Shown here piece by piece: positions 35,144 through 43,637 of a DNA stretch of 64,000 nucleotides. The notes below the pieces were generated by a model. It worked only from the letters and a program-made list of their open reading frames with translations. It was not told where the DNA came from and made no database searches. Positions within the stretch are counted from its first letter, which is position 1, and every line of letters starts with the position of its first letter. This stretch comes from Flavobacterium sp. SUN052 (lineage in GTDB: Bacteria; Bacteroidota; Bacteroidia; Flavobacteriales; Flavobacteriaceae). Both the position numbers and the translations under genes were made by a program. The DNA is taken from positions 262,075 to 326,074 of the forward strand of contig NZ_JAPQNS010000010.1 in the NCBI RefSeq assembly GCF_028867935.1. The letters are read 5' to 3'.

Positions 35144-37348
35144 ATGATTAACTACATCCTGTTACTGCTTACAATAGTTGGTGTTTCGACGGCAGTTGCC
35201 CAGGCTCCACAGGCACCAGCCAGTGCAACCCACATCATCATCGACACCCGTAAAACGGCCCTTGTGATCCGGGTTGATAAAGACCAGAACCCAACCATTG
35301 TTCACCTTGGTCAGAAGCTCACCCGCACCGACGAATACGCCCGAATTCCGGGCAACGGCAAACGGGGGGAAGACTATACGGGTATTTACAATTCGGTGTA
35401 CACCCCCGCCGGAGGGCGTAACCTATTGGAACCAGCCATTCAGGTAACTCACGCCGACGGTAACCCCTCGCTCGACCTGCGGTATGTACGGCATGAGAGC
35501 AAGCCAGCGGGGGAGGGCGTTGTGCTGACGACCGTTTACCTGAAAGATCCGCAGTATCCGTTTGAAGTAACGCTGTATTACAAAGCGTACCAGAATGAGG
35601 ACGTAATTGAACAATGGTCCACGATTCGGCACACCGAAAAAAAGGCCGTAACGCTACACAAATATGCGTCGGCTAATCTCTACATTCCGGCTCAGAACTA
35701 TTATCTGACGCACTTCCACGGCGATTGGGCCAACGAAATGAACCCGACCGAAGTGCCGCTGACAGAAGGCATCAAAGTGCTGGATACCAAGTTGGGCACC
35801 CGCGCCGATCTGTTTCAGCCGCCTTCGTTTCTGGTAGCGCTGAACCAGCCCGCGCAGGAAGACAAGGGTGAAGTGATGGCAGGCACGCTGGCCTGGTCGG
35901 GTAATTATCAGATTGCGTTTGAGGTTGATCCGCTGCACAACCTACGCATGACGGCGGGCATTAACCCCTATGCATCGGCCTACACGCTGGAGCCGGGCAA
36001 CCAATTTACAACGCCTGCTTTCCTGTTCACCTATTCGAATACGGGCACCGGAACCGCCAGCCGCAGTTTGCACCGTTGGGCGCGGAAACACCGGATTCCA
36101 CAGGGAGAAGGCAACCGCCTGACGCTGCTGAACAATTGGGAAGCCACCTATTTCGACTTTAACGAAGAGAAACTGTCGGCGCTGTTTAAAGACGGCAAGA
36201 AACTGGGCGTCGATCTGTTTCTGCTTGATGATGGCTGGTTCGGTAACAAATACCCCCGCAACAACGACCGTGCTGGCCTGGGCGACTGGCAGGAGAACGT
36301 GAAGAAACTGCCACATGGGCTGGGTCATCTGGTAAAAGATGCCGAAAGTGCGGGTGTGAAATTTGGCATCTGGCTGGAACCCGAAATGGTGAGTCCCAAA
36401 AGCGAACTTTACGAAAAGCATCCCGATTGGGTGCTGAAACTCCCCAATCGGCAGGAGTATTACTTCCGCAATCAGTTGGTACTCGACCTGACCAATCCGA
36501 AGGTGCAGGATTTTGTCTACGGTATTGTGGATGAGGTTATGACCAAGAATCCTACACTGGGTTATATCAAATGGGACTGTAACGCGGTCATTTACAACGC
36601 CTTTTCTGCCACTAATCCAAACCCTTCACACCTGTATGTGGAGTATGTGCAGGGCTTATATAAAGTAGCGGAGCGGCTACGAGCCAAATACCCAACGTTG
36701 CCCATGATGCTCTGTTCGGGTGGGGGTGGCCGTGTCGACTATGGGGCTCTGAAGTATTTTACGGAGTTCTGGCCGAGCGATAATACCGATGGGCTGGAGC
36801 GGGTGTTCATTCAATGGAACTACTCCTATTTCTTCCCTGCTATTGCCACTTGCAACCACGTCACCGACTGGGGCAAACAGCCCATCAAGTTCCGTACGGA
36901 TGTGGCCATGATGGGGAAGCTGGGGTACGATATTGTGGTGAGCAAACTCGACGAAAAAGAATTGCAATTCAGCCAGGAGGCCTTGAAAACTTATGATCGA
37001 ATCAAGCCTGTAATTTGGAAAGGGGATCAGTACCGGATGGCCTCGCCTTACACGGGTGATGTGGCCTCGCTGATGTATGTGAGCGAAGCAAAAGATAAGG
37101 CGGTCTGGTTCTCGTATCTGACCAAAAACCGCTACAAAGCGGGCAGTGTGGCTCCAATTCGCTTGCAGGGCCTCGACCCTGCCAAGAACTACACGGTTCA
37201 GGAGTTGAACGTATATCCCGGCACCCGGTCGAATATCAATGCCAATACAGCGACCTATTCGGGAAATTACCTGATGACTATTGGATTCAACCCGAACGTT
37301 GATACGCGCCGGGCCAGTGTTGTTCTCGAACTCACCGAAACTAACTAA
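35144..37348 (+). CDS. Alpha-galactosidase, glycoside hydrolase family 36
   Basis: 734 residues from ATG 35144 (MINYILLLLTIVGVSTAVA, signal peptide cleaved before QAP); the frame is open to 34997 but the extra 49 residues have no role. GH36 hallmarks: LLDDGWFGNKYPRNND, FGIWLEPEMVSPKSELYEKH, the nucleophile Asp in YIKWDCNAV, and the acid/base Asp in CSGGGGRVDYGAL followed by FWPSDNTD. The N-terminal 320 residues form the beta super-sandwich. It removes terminal alpha-galactose from oligosaccharides such as raffinose or from galactomannan. Secreted. The next gene starts 4 nt after its stop. Confidence 0.93.
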   Translation: MINYILLLLTIVGVSTAVAQAPQAPASATHIIIDTRKTALVIRVDKDQNPTIVHLGQKLTRTDEYARIPGNGKRGEDYTGIYNSVYTPAGGRNLLEPAIQVTHADGNPSLDLRYVRHESKPAGEGVVLTTVYLKDPQYPFEVTLYYKAYQNEDVIEQWSTIRHTEKKAVTLHKYASANLYIPAQNYYLTHFHGDWANEMNPTEVPLTEGIKVLDTKLGTRADLFQPPSFLVALNQPAQEDKGEVMAGTLAWSGNYQIAFEVDPLHNLRMTAGINPYASAYTLEPGNQFTTPAFLFTYSNTGTGTASRSLHRWARKHRIPQGEGNRLTLLNNWEATYFDFNEEKLSALFKDGKKLGVDLFLLDDGWFGNKYPRNNDRAGLGDWQENVKKLPHGLGHLVKDAESAGVKFGIWLEPEMVSPKSELYEKHPDWVLKLPNRQEYYFRNQLVLDLTNPKVQDFVYGIVDEVMTKNPTLGYIKWDCNAVIYNAFSATNPNPSHLYVEYVQGLYKVAERLRAKYPTLPMMLCSGGGGRVDYGALKYFTEFWPSDNTDGLERVFIQWNYSYFFPAIATCNHVTDWGKQPIKFRTDVAMMGKLGYDIVVSKLDEKELQFSQEALKTYDRIKPVIWKGDQYRMASPYTGDVASLMYVSEAKDKAVWFSYLTKNRYKAGSVAPIRLQGLDPAKNYTVQELNVYPGTRSNINANTATYSGNYLMTIGFNPNVDTRRASVVLELTETN

Positions 37349-37352
37349 AACC

Positions 37353-37802
37353 ATGCTACTGAACGATTTGACCACCTTGTTCCACCGCGACCTGAACAAA
37401 CTCAAGAGTGAGTTGAGCCAATACCGCGATGAGCACAACATTTGGGCTGTACCACCGGGTATTACTAACTCGGCGGGTAATCTGGCGCTGCACCTGATTG
37501 GGAACCTGAACACCTATATTGGGGCCGAACTGGGCCTGACGGGATACATTCGCGACCGGGACGCCGAGTTTTCTCTCCGCTATGTTCCCCGCGCCGATCT
37601 TCTTAAGCAAATCGACGAAACCATCGCTGTAATTAATCAAGCGCTGCCCACACTTAATCCAACTCTTTTAGACAAGGAATATCCTTTGCTGGTGTTTAAA
37701 GAAAAGACAACTATCTGTTATTTCCTCGTGCATCTGGCTACGCATTTAGGCTATCATCTAGGGCAGGTTAATTACCACCGGCGGCTGGTAGAGGGAGCGT
37801 AG
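37353..37802 (+). CDS. DinB/YfiT-like four-helix protein
   Basis: 149 residues from ATG 37353 (MLLNDLTTLFHRDL), 4 nt after the GH36 stop; the upstream open frame lies inside GH36 and is not used. The DinB superfamily signature is present: a His in LALHLIGNLN and two His in LVHLATHLGYHLGQVNYHR, which together form the usual three-His metal site. Members bind a divalent metal and some act as thiol-S-transferases. It is cytosolic, unlike its secreted neighbour, so the tight coupling may reflect shared induction and not joint catalysis. Confidence 0.82.
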   Translation: MLLNDLTTLFHRDLNKLKSELSQYRDEHNIWAVPPGITNSAGNLALHLIGNLNTYIGAELGLTGYIRDRDAEFSLRYVPRADLLKQIDETIAVINQALPTLNPTLLDKEYPLLVFKEKTTICYFLVHLATHLGYHLGQVNYHRRLVEGA

Positions 37803-37836
37803 AGAAGTTGCTCTATGTTACAGACTTATGTCGAGA

Positions 37837-37936
37837 AATTGCTGTCGCGAGGGCCTTCGACTCCGCTCAGGCTGACGGTCAGGTTGGGAGTTCCCGGTCA
37901 GCCTGAGCGGAGTCGAAGGCCCTCGCGGCAGCAATT
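37837..37936. repeat. Palindromic repeat, CTTCGACTCCGCTCAG family, copy 1
   Basis: Two 40-nt inverted arms (37837-37876 and 37897-37936) agree at 39 positions around a 20-nt loop. The arms read AATTGCTG(T/C)CGCGAGGGCC then CTTCGACTCCGCTCAGGCTG. The second copy is at 55979-56100. No open frame of note. Confidence 0.95.
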
Positions 37937-38006
37937 AAGTTAGCATTATCAATCAATGATGAACTTGTCTTACTACCTCATTGCGCAACACGGTAGTAGC
38001 TTTCGT

Positions 38007-38014
38007 TATCTTTG
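38007..38014 (+). promoter_or_regulatory. Putative -7 box of the Bacteroidota type
   Basis: TATCTTTG fits TAnnTTTG and lies 37 nt before the start of the secreted 198-residue protein. ATTG at 37980-37983 is a possible upstream box, though the 23-nt gap is a little long. Confidence 0.5.
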
Positions 38015-38051
38015 TTCAACTATTTTTCATTCCTTTCCTCAGTAAACTAAC

Positions 38052-38648
38052 ATGAAATCCTTATTCCTTCTCTTGCCTTTTGCGCTGCTGACCGCTCCAG
38101 CTATTGCCCAAACCGTGATTCCTGCGCCCGACATGCAGATCAAACTGGCGGTGATGGCTGCTCCCTCCGACAAAAAAGACGGCGCTACTGTGATTGGCTT
38201 TGCCAACGATGGCAAGTACGTAACCCTGCGCAAAGGCACCAACGATCTGGTTTGCCTCACCGACGATCCCGCTCAGAAAGGCTTCAGTGCCGCCTGCTAT
38301 CATGAATCGCTGGAGCCATTTATGGCCTGGGGGCGGACGTTGAAAATGGCGGGCAAGAAAGGCCCGGAGGTGAACGAGCAGCGCGACAAAGATGCCAGAG
38401 CGGGCAAATTCAAGATGCCCAGCCAACCGGCCACGCTGTTCGTCTTTTCGGCACCGGCCGACCGTTACGACGAAGCTACGGGGACGGTTACCAATGGCAA
38501 CTTGCGCTATGTGGTTTACATAGCCAATGCCACTGCCGAAAGTACGGGCCTACCGCTCAAATCTGAGATTCCGGGTATGCCGTGGATTATGGACCCCGGC
38601 ACCTACCGGGCGCATATTATGATTACACCACCGCCACCCGCTAAATAA
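38052..38648 (+). CDS. Secreted protein of unknown function
   Basis: 198 residues with a clear signal peptide (MKSLFLLLPFALLTAPAIA, cleaved before QTV). The mature part contains VIGFANDGKYVTLRKGTNDLVCLTDD and a C-terminal PWIMDPGTYRAHIMITPPP. Two Cys residues (in LVCLTDD and AACYHES) could form a disulfide. I recognise no family. It is preceded by its own TAnnTTTG box and followed 45 nt later by the GH3 gene, so it may be co-transcribed with GH3. Predicted periplasmic. Confidence 0.75.
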   Translation: MKSLFLLLPFALLTAPAIAQTVIPAPDMQIKLAVMAAPSDKKDGATVIGFANDGKYVTLRKGTNDLVCLTDDPAQKGFSAACYHESLEPFMAWGRTLKMAGKKGPEVNEQRDKDARAGKFKMPSQPATLFVFSAPADRYDEATGTVTNGNLRYVVYIANATAESTGLPLKSEIPGMPWIMDPGTYRAHIMITPPPPAK

Positions 38649-38693
38649 GCCCGTTGAAGAACTTGTAACTGAATGAACAATCACCGTAAAACC

Positions 38694-41045
38694 ATGAACA
38701 AAAAACTTGTACTAACACTACTAACCACCAGCCTTGCTGCTACATCAGGCTGGGCACAGAACTGGACCGAAGCCCGGTTCGGCGACATCGTAACTGTTAC
38801 CAACAAAGGCGGTCAGACACTGGGTTACGCTACCACTTCGGGCGTGAAGCTGATTGTCGACAAAGGCCTGGCGTTTAAAGACCTGAACAAAAACGGTAAG
38901 CTTGACGCCTACGAAGACTGGCGTTTGCCCGTTGCTGCTCGGGCCAAAGACCTAGCCTCCCAAATGAGCGTTGAGCAAATTGCGGGACTGATGTTGTACA
39001 GCAAACACCAGCCTATTCCGTCGGCACCGGCTGGCCCGTTTGCCGGTACGTATGGCGGTAAAGTGTTTGCGGAGAGTGGAGCCAAACCAACTGATTTGTC
39101 AGATCAGCAAAAGGAGTTTTTAACCAAAGACAACGTTCGCCATGTGCTGATCACATCGGTACAAAGCCCGGCTGTGGCCGCTGGCTGGAACAACAACGCG
39201 CAGGCATTGGTAGAAGGGCTTGGGTTGGGAATTCCGGCCAATAACAGTTCGGACCCCCGCCACGGAACTCGTGCCGATGCCGAATACAATGCTGGTGCTG
39301 GTGGTACTATTTCGATGTGGCCCGGCTCGCTCGGGCTGGCCGCTACCTTTAACCCTGAACTCGTTCGGAAATTTGGGCAGATAGCCGCTACGGAATACCG
39401 GGCGCTGGGCATCGCCACAGCGCTGTCGCCCCAGGTCGATTTATCTACAGACCCTCGCTGGTACCGACTCAGTGGTACGTTTGGCGAAGATCCAAAACTG
39501 ACAACCGATCTGGCTCGAGCCTATATCGACGGTTTTCAGACTTCGATGGGTACCAAAGAAATTAAGGATGGCTGGGGCTACAACAGCGTCAATGCGATGG
39601 TGAAGCACTGGCCAGGAGGGGGCTCGGGCGAAGGCGGCCGCGATGCCCACTATGGTTACGGTAAATACGCCGTTTATCCGGGTAATAATTTTGCTACGCA
39701 TTTCCTGCCGTTTACCGAAGGAGCGTTTAAACTGGCTGGTAAAACGGGCATGGCGTCGGCGGTGATGCCTTACTACACCATCTCGTACGGTCAGGATAAA
39801 AAGAATGGCGAAAACGTAGGAAACAGCTATAACAAATACATCATCACCGACTTACTGCGTACTAAATACGGCTACAACGGGGTTGTTTGCACCGACTGGA
39901 ATATCACCGCTGATGAAACGGCTGTCGACGTGTTCTTGACCGGCAAATCGTGGGGTGTTGAAAAGCTAAGTTTGGCCGAACGGCATTACAAAATCCTGAT
40001 GGCGGGTGCCGATCAGTTTGGGGGTAATAACGATGCTGCACCCGTACTGGGAGCGTATCAACTGGGCGTAAAGGAACACGGGGAAAAAGCCATGCGGACG
40101 CGGATGGAACAGTCGGCGGTGCGCTTGCTGACGAATATTTTCCGGGTTGGTCTTTTCGAAAATCCGTATATCCAGCCCGAAATGGCGGCTAAAGTCGTTG
40201 GGCAAGCTGAGTTTATGCAGGCTGGTTATCAGGCTCAGTTGCAGTCGGTGGTGATGCTGAAAAACAAAGCCAACGCCTTGCCCTTGACCAAAGGTAAAAC
40301 GGTGTATATACCCAAACGTTTTACGCCTGCCGGTCGTAATTTTCTGGGTATGAACACCCCCGAAAAGCTTGATTATCCGGTTAATCTGGCCATCGTCAAA
40401 AAGTACTTTAATGTAACTGAAAACCCCGACGAGGCTGATTACGCCCTCGTGTTTATGCGGAGCCCCGATTCGGGCGGTGGTTACAGCAGTCAGGATGCCA
40501 AAGCGGGTGGTAACGGCTACGTACCGGTTAGCCTGCAATATGGTGACTACACGGCTCAGGGTGCTCGTAACCCCAGTTTGGCGGGTGGAGATCCACTGGA
40601 GAAATTCACCAACCGCAGTTACGAAGGCAAGCCAGTGAAGACGGTCAACAGCAGCGACTTGACCATGGTGACCGAGACCTACGCCAAGATGAAAGGCAAG
40701 CCGGTGATTGTGGCGCTTCAGATGGCGAACCCGACCATTTTCAGCGAGTTCGACAAACAGGCCAACGCCATTCTGGTTCATTTTAGCGTTCAGGATCAGG
40801 CGCTGATGGAGATAATGACGGGGGCTAATGAACCATCGGCTCTGTTGCCGGTGCAAATGCCCGCTGACATGAAAACCGTTGAAGCCCAGGCCGAAGACGT
40901 TCCCCGCGATATGAAACCCTATGTTGATTCGGAAGGTAATACCTACGACTTTGGCTTCGGTATGAACTGGAAAGGCGTCATCCGCGATAGCCGCACGGCT
41001 ACCTACAAAAAAGAGGCCATGAAGTCGAAACTGGCTATCAAGTAA
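38694..41045 (+). CDS. Glycoside hydrolase family 3 beta-glucosidase-like protein
   Basis: 783 residues from ATG 38694 (MNKKLVLTLLTTSLAATSGWA, signal peptide); an ATG 21 nt upstream is possible. GH3 barrel features: LSPQVDLSTDPRWYR, MVKHWPGGG, and the nucleophile Asp in GVVCTDWNIT. The alpha/beta sandwich follows (residues about 520 onwards, VVMLKNKANALPL, DYALVFMRSPDSGGGY). The active-site loop GGGSGEGGRDAHYGYGKYAVYPG is long and unlike typical KHF-type beta-glucosidases, so the sugar specificity may differ. No fibronectin-like third domain is obvious; the last 60 residues hold a short C-terminal piece. Followed closely by the YceI gene. Confidence 0.88.
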   Translation: MNKKLVLTLLTTSLAATSGWAQNWTEARFGDIVTVTNKGGQTLGYATTSGVKLIVDKGLAFKDLNKNGKLDAYEDWRLPVAARAKDLASQMSVEQIAGLMLYSKHQPIPSAPAGPFAGTYGGKVFAESGAKPTDLSDQQKEFLTKDNVRHVLITSVQSPAVAAGWNNNAQALVEGLGLGIPANNSSDPRHGTRADAEYNAGAGGTISMWPGSLGLAATFNPELVRKFGQIAATEYRALGIATALSPQVDLSTDPRWYRLSGTFGEDPKLTTDLARAYIDGFQTSMGTKEIKDGWGYNSVNAMVKHWPGGGSGEGGRDAHYGYGKYAVYPGNNFATHFLPFTEGAFKLAGKTGMASAVMPYYTISYGQDKKNGENVGNSYNKYIITDLLRTKYGYNGVVCTDWNITADETAVDVFLTGKSWGVEKLSLAERHYKILMAGADQFGGNNDAAPVLGAYQLGVKEHGEKAMRTRMEQSAVRLLTNIFRVGLFENPYIQPEMAAKVVGQAEFMQAGYQAQLQSVVMLKNKANALPLTKGKTVYIPKRFTPAGRNFLGMNTPEKLDYPVNLAIVKKYFNVTENPDEADYALVFMRSPDSGGGYSSQDAKAGGNGYVPVSLQYGDYTAQGARNPSLAGGDPLEKFTNRSYEGKPVKTVNSSDLTMVTETYAKMKGKPVIVALQMANPTIFSEFDKQANAILVHFSVQDQALMEIMTGANEPSALLPVQMPADMKTVEAQAEDVPRDMKPYVDSEGNTYDFGFGMNWKGVIRDSRTATYKKEAMKSKLAIK

Positions 41046-41098
41046 ACTAGTTGATTCCCCTTTTTATAATACCCACGTACACTAAACCATTCATTATC

Positions 41099-41668
41099 AT
41101 GAAAGTAATAGTTCTCTGTTGCAGTGCATTGCTCTGTTCTATCAGCGCTTTTGCGCAAGTCTGGTCACTTGACAAAGGCCACTCGAAGATTTCGTTTATG
41201 GTGACTCACCACATGATTTCGGAAGTAGATGGATACTTCCGAAAATTTGACGCCAAAATGACATCGACCAAAGATGATTTTTCGGACGCTGTTTTTGAAT
41301 TAACGGCCGAAACCGCCAGCATCAATACCGAAAACGAACGGCGAGATAATGACCTCAAAGGCGAAAATTTCTTCGATGCAGCCAACAAACCGACCATGAC
41401 GTTTAAAAGTACATCGTTCAAGAAGGTAGGCAAGTCGAAATACAAGATGAACGGTGACCTGACCATAAAAGGGATTACAAAACCGGTTTCGCTTGACGTA
41501 ACTATGGTTGGACCGGAGCCCAATCCGAACAATAAGAAGCCCGCCGTCGGCATCAAAGCGGTAGGGACTATCAACCGCAAAGATTTTGGCCTAGGTGCAT
41601 CTATGCCATCCGCACTTGTCAGTGAAGAAGTTGAGTTGAAAGCTACTGGCGAGCTTCAGAAGAACTAA
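41099..41668 (+). CDS. YceI family periplasmic lipid-binding protein
   Basis: 189 residues from ATG 41099 (MKVIVLCCSALLCSISAFA, signal cleaved before QVW); the frame is open 48 nt further upstream without a sensible start. The YceI lipocalin-like fold is recognised from VWSLDKGHSKISFMVTHH, the SINTENERRDNDLKGENFFD block and KMNGDLTIKGITKPVSLDV. Family members bind isoprenoid-type lipids in an eight-stranded barrel in the periplasm; some respond to alkaline or oxidative stress. It starts 53 nt after GH3 and ends at a strong bidirectional terminator. Confidence 0.92.
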   Translation: MKVIVLCCSALLCSISAFAQVWSLDKGHSKISFMVTHHMISEVDGYFRKFDAKMTSTKDDFSDAVFELTAETASINTENERRDNDLKGENFFDAANKPTMTFKSTSFKKVGKSKYKMNGDLTIKGITKPVSLDVTMVGPEPNPNNKKPAVGIKAVGTINRKDFGLGASMPSALVSEEVELKATGELQKN

Positions 41669-41681
41669 GATCAGGTAATTT

Positions 41682-41731
41682 ATTTACGAAAAAGCCGCGT
41701 CAGCTAAATTGAACGCGGCTTTTTCGTAAAT
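41682..41731. terminator. Bidirectional terminator between yceI-like and NAD(P)-binding genes
   Basis: A perfect 19-bp inverted repeat (ATTTACGAAAAAGCCGCGT and its complement) with a 12-nt loop. The stem ends in A5/T5 runs on both strands, so it can stop both convergent transcripts. Confidence 0.92.
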
Positions 41732-41734
41732 AGC

Positions 41735-42523
41735 CTAAACAGATTGCTTTGAACGGCTCTGCAAATACGTTTCCCACGATTGCGAATCTGCCGCTATTTC
41801 GGGGCAGGTATTGTAGCCCTTTGCGAATGCGTGCATCAGTTTGCCAACGGTAGGTAGGGCTAAAACAGGCTTCTTTCGTGATTGATACCGTTGCCAGATG
41901 TCAACCATCGTTCTTAAGTCCAACACCTCTTTTCCGCCCAGATTCAGTACTTTATGTTGAGGATTGTCATCGGCAATAGCCAATAGGCTTGAGGCTACGG
42001 ACTCAACACTAATGGGTTGGGCTTTTAGGCTACGCGGTACCAGACCAATCGGAAAACGAAATAGCTTACTGATAAAGTGGTCGATTAGATTATGAAACTG
42101 AGTCGATCTCAAAATGGTGTAGGGAATGGGGCTTTCCTGAATCAGCGTCTCAGCAGCCAGTTTAGCCCGGTAATAAGGAAACGGAATTCGATCAACACCC
42201 ACAATCGAAATATAAATAAGATGGTTTACACCAGCCTCTTGAGCCGCAGCCAGCAGATTCCGAATAGCTACTACCTCCATTGGCTCGTTGCCAATTGTGC
42301 TTTGGTTACTAGCTAAATGAAGCACCGTACCAATGCCCTTCAGCGAGGATGCAAGACCATCGCTCGTTTCTAAATCAACCTGCTGCCAGGGCAGGTTATG
42401 CGCATTTTTTTGGGGAGGATTACGGCTGGTCAATAAATAGGGGATGTCCTCCCGCTCCCGGAGTTTAGCTACAACAGCCGAACCCAGTACACCAGTGGCA
42501 CCAGTCACACACAGCTTTTTCAT
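41735..42523 (-). CDS. NAD(P)H-binding (NmrA/epimerase-like) oxidoreductase, probable ECF41 target
   Basis: 262 residues. The Rossmann motif is CVTGATGVLGSAVV, followed by TVLHLASN, the lineage-typical LIYISIVGVDRIPFPYYRAKLAAE (YxxxK) and YTILRSTQFHNL. It belongs to the atypical short-chain dehydrogenase group that includes NmrA and epimerase-like proteins. Upstream on the same strand lies an ECF41 sigma gene, and an ECF41-type promoter is found 28 nt before this start. In ECF41 systems the neighbouring target is a carboxymuconolactone decarboxylase, oxidoreductase or epimerase gene, so this is the expected partner. Its substrate is unknown. Confidence 0.85.
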   Translation of the reverse strand: MKKLCVTGATGVLGSAVVAKLREREDIPYLLTSRNPPQKNAHNLPWQQVDLETSDGLASSLKGIGTVLHLASNQSTIGNEPMEVVAIRNLLAAAQEAGVNHLIYISIVGVDRIPFPYYRAKLAAETLIQESPIPYTILRSTQFHNLIDHFISKLFRFPIGLVPRSLKAQPISVESVASSLLAIADDNPQHKVLNLGGKEVLDLRTMVDIWQRYQSRKKPVLALPTVGKLMHAFAKGYNTCPEIAADSQSWETYLQSRSKQSV

Positions 42524-42550
42524 TCATGCTTTTAGTTGGTTTGCGCTCAA

Positions 42551-42577
42551 GACAAACCAACCCCACACTTTGTGACA
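42551..42577 (-). promoter_or_regulatory. ECF41-type promoter
   Basis: On the minus strand TGTCACA, 16 nt, then TGTC. From memory, ECF41-dependent promoters have TGTCACA-N16-CGTC, so only one base differs. The second box is 28 nt from the start codon of the oxidoreductase. A second, inverted TGTCACA lies at 42607-42613. Confidence 0.75.
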
Positions 42578-42753
42578 GGTGATGTTAAAAAAAATTAGCA
42601 CTGGTTTGTCACAGCCAGACGGTGGGGTTGTGCACACTGGTCTCCGGGGGGCCACATCTAGTGTATCATGTAAACCATCTGGAAATGCTTCCCATAGTTG
42701 ATCAGGTTGCCAATGTAGTAACACTATCGATGGGAGTACTTGTCTCTGCTCTT

Positions 42754-43620
42754 TTACTGCTGTTCTCCCGTCAGCGGGGGTAGCTTATCGGGATTTCGAA
42801 TAAAAAAAAGACTACTGACTCCGGTCTCGTCCATGTCGATTGCCATTATCGAACTCAGGGCGTGTGTATCTTTTTGAAAAATAAGGAGCCCGGGCCCCCC
42901 ATTCACCAGCACGGGTTTTGCGTACTGACTGGGCATATTTTTTCTGGCCAGACCAGATAAAAAAGCCATTACAGGCTCAATACCCACCAGCGTATTCAAG
43001 GCGGCTGTTGCCTTACCGCCCCCGTCAGAATACACGATAATATCGTCTTTGAGGAGTTGCACGAAGTTGTCGATATTGCCCGACTGACTGGCTACTGTGA
43101 ACGCATGCACCAGCATTTGTTGGTGCTGTAAATCAATGAGAAAGCGTTTTTTGGTGGTAGTCAGCTTCTCTTTAGCCCGATGATAAAGTTGTCTGATATT
43201 GGCTTCGGCCAGCGTCAAAAGCCTGGATAGTTCGGCATTGTCGACATCAAAACTTTCCTTCAACAGAAAAACGGCGCGTTCCGTAGGCGTTAGTTTTCCG
43301 AGCAGAATCATAAATCCGTACGACACATCAATCTGAGCGTCGACTCGATGGAAATCATGGGTCAGGATCGGTTCAGGGAGCCAGGTGCCTTTGTAGATTT
43401 CACGTTGCCGTTTCACTCTTGCCAGATGGTTCAGGCTCCGGTTCATCACCGTTTTAGCCAGATAGGCAGGTGGGTTTTCGATGTCTTTTTGCTCATGGGT
43501 CGCCCAGTGAATCAACGACTCCTGCACAATATCTTTACTAACCGCTACCTCCCCCGTCATCCGGTAAGCTAATTCGAACAGACGAGTTTGGTAACGGGTA
43601 GTAAGTTCCTGAATCTCCAT
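42754..43620 (-). CDS. ECF41 (SigJ-type) sigma factor with SnoaL-like C-terminal domain
   Basis: 288 residues. Region 2 is at about 8-75 (ELAYRMTGEVAVSKDIVQES) and region 4 at about 105-165 (KLTPTERAVFLLKESFDVDNAELSRLL...NIRQLYHRAKEKL). Between them lies the WLPEP motif typical of ECF41. The C-terminal SnoaL-like domain of about 110 residues carries DGGGK and, near the end, NPDKL, the two other ECF41 signatures. In this group the C-terminal domain replaces a separate anti-sigma factor and both inhibits and assists the sigma. No membrane anti-sigma gene is nearby, as expected. Presumed target is the downstream oxidoreductase. What stimulus it senses is unknown. Confidence 0.93.
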   Translation of the reverse strand: MEIQELTTRYQTRLFELAYRMTGEVAVSKDIVQESLIHWATHEQKDIENPPAYLAKTVMNRSLNHLARVKRQREIYKGTWLPEPILTHDFHRVDAQIDVSYGFMILLGKLTPTERAVFLLKESFDVDNAELSRLLTLAEANIRQLYHRAKEKLTTTKKRFLIDLQHQQMLVHAFTVASQSGNIDNFVQLLKDDIIVYSDGGGKATAALNTLVGIEPVMAFLSGLARKNMPSQYAKPVLVNGGPGLLIFQKDTHALSSIMAIDMDETGVSSLFFIRNPDKLPPLTGEQQ

Positions 43621-43637
43621 AATTGCTTTGCTAGTTC

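Noticed and set aside
36677..37513. Long open frame (278 codons) antisense to GH36 and the DinB-like gene
   Set aside because: Overlaps two well-supported genes on the other strand; sequence shows no recognisable protein features.
37837..37936. Intergenic hairpin repeats as CRISPR arrays
   Set aside because: They are single inverted repeats with no regularly spaced direct repeats or spacers.
39966..40856. Long open frame (296 codons) antisense to the GH3 gene
   Set aside because: It mirrors the codon structure of the GH3 gene, has no family motif, no promoter and no separate space.
42524..42724. 66-codon open frame upstream of the epimerase-like gene
   Set aside because: It covers the ECF41-type promoter, and its translation has no protein-like character.
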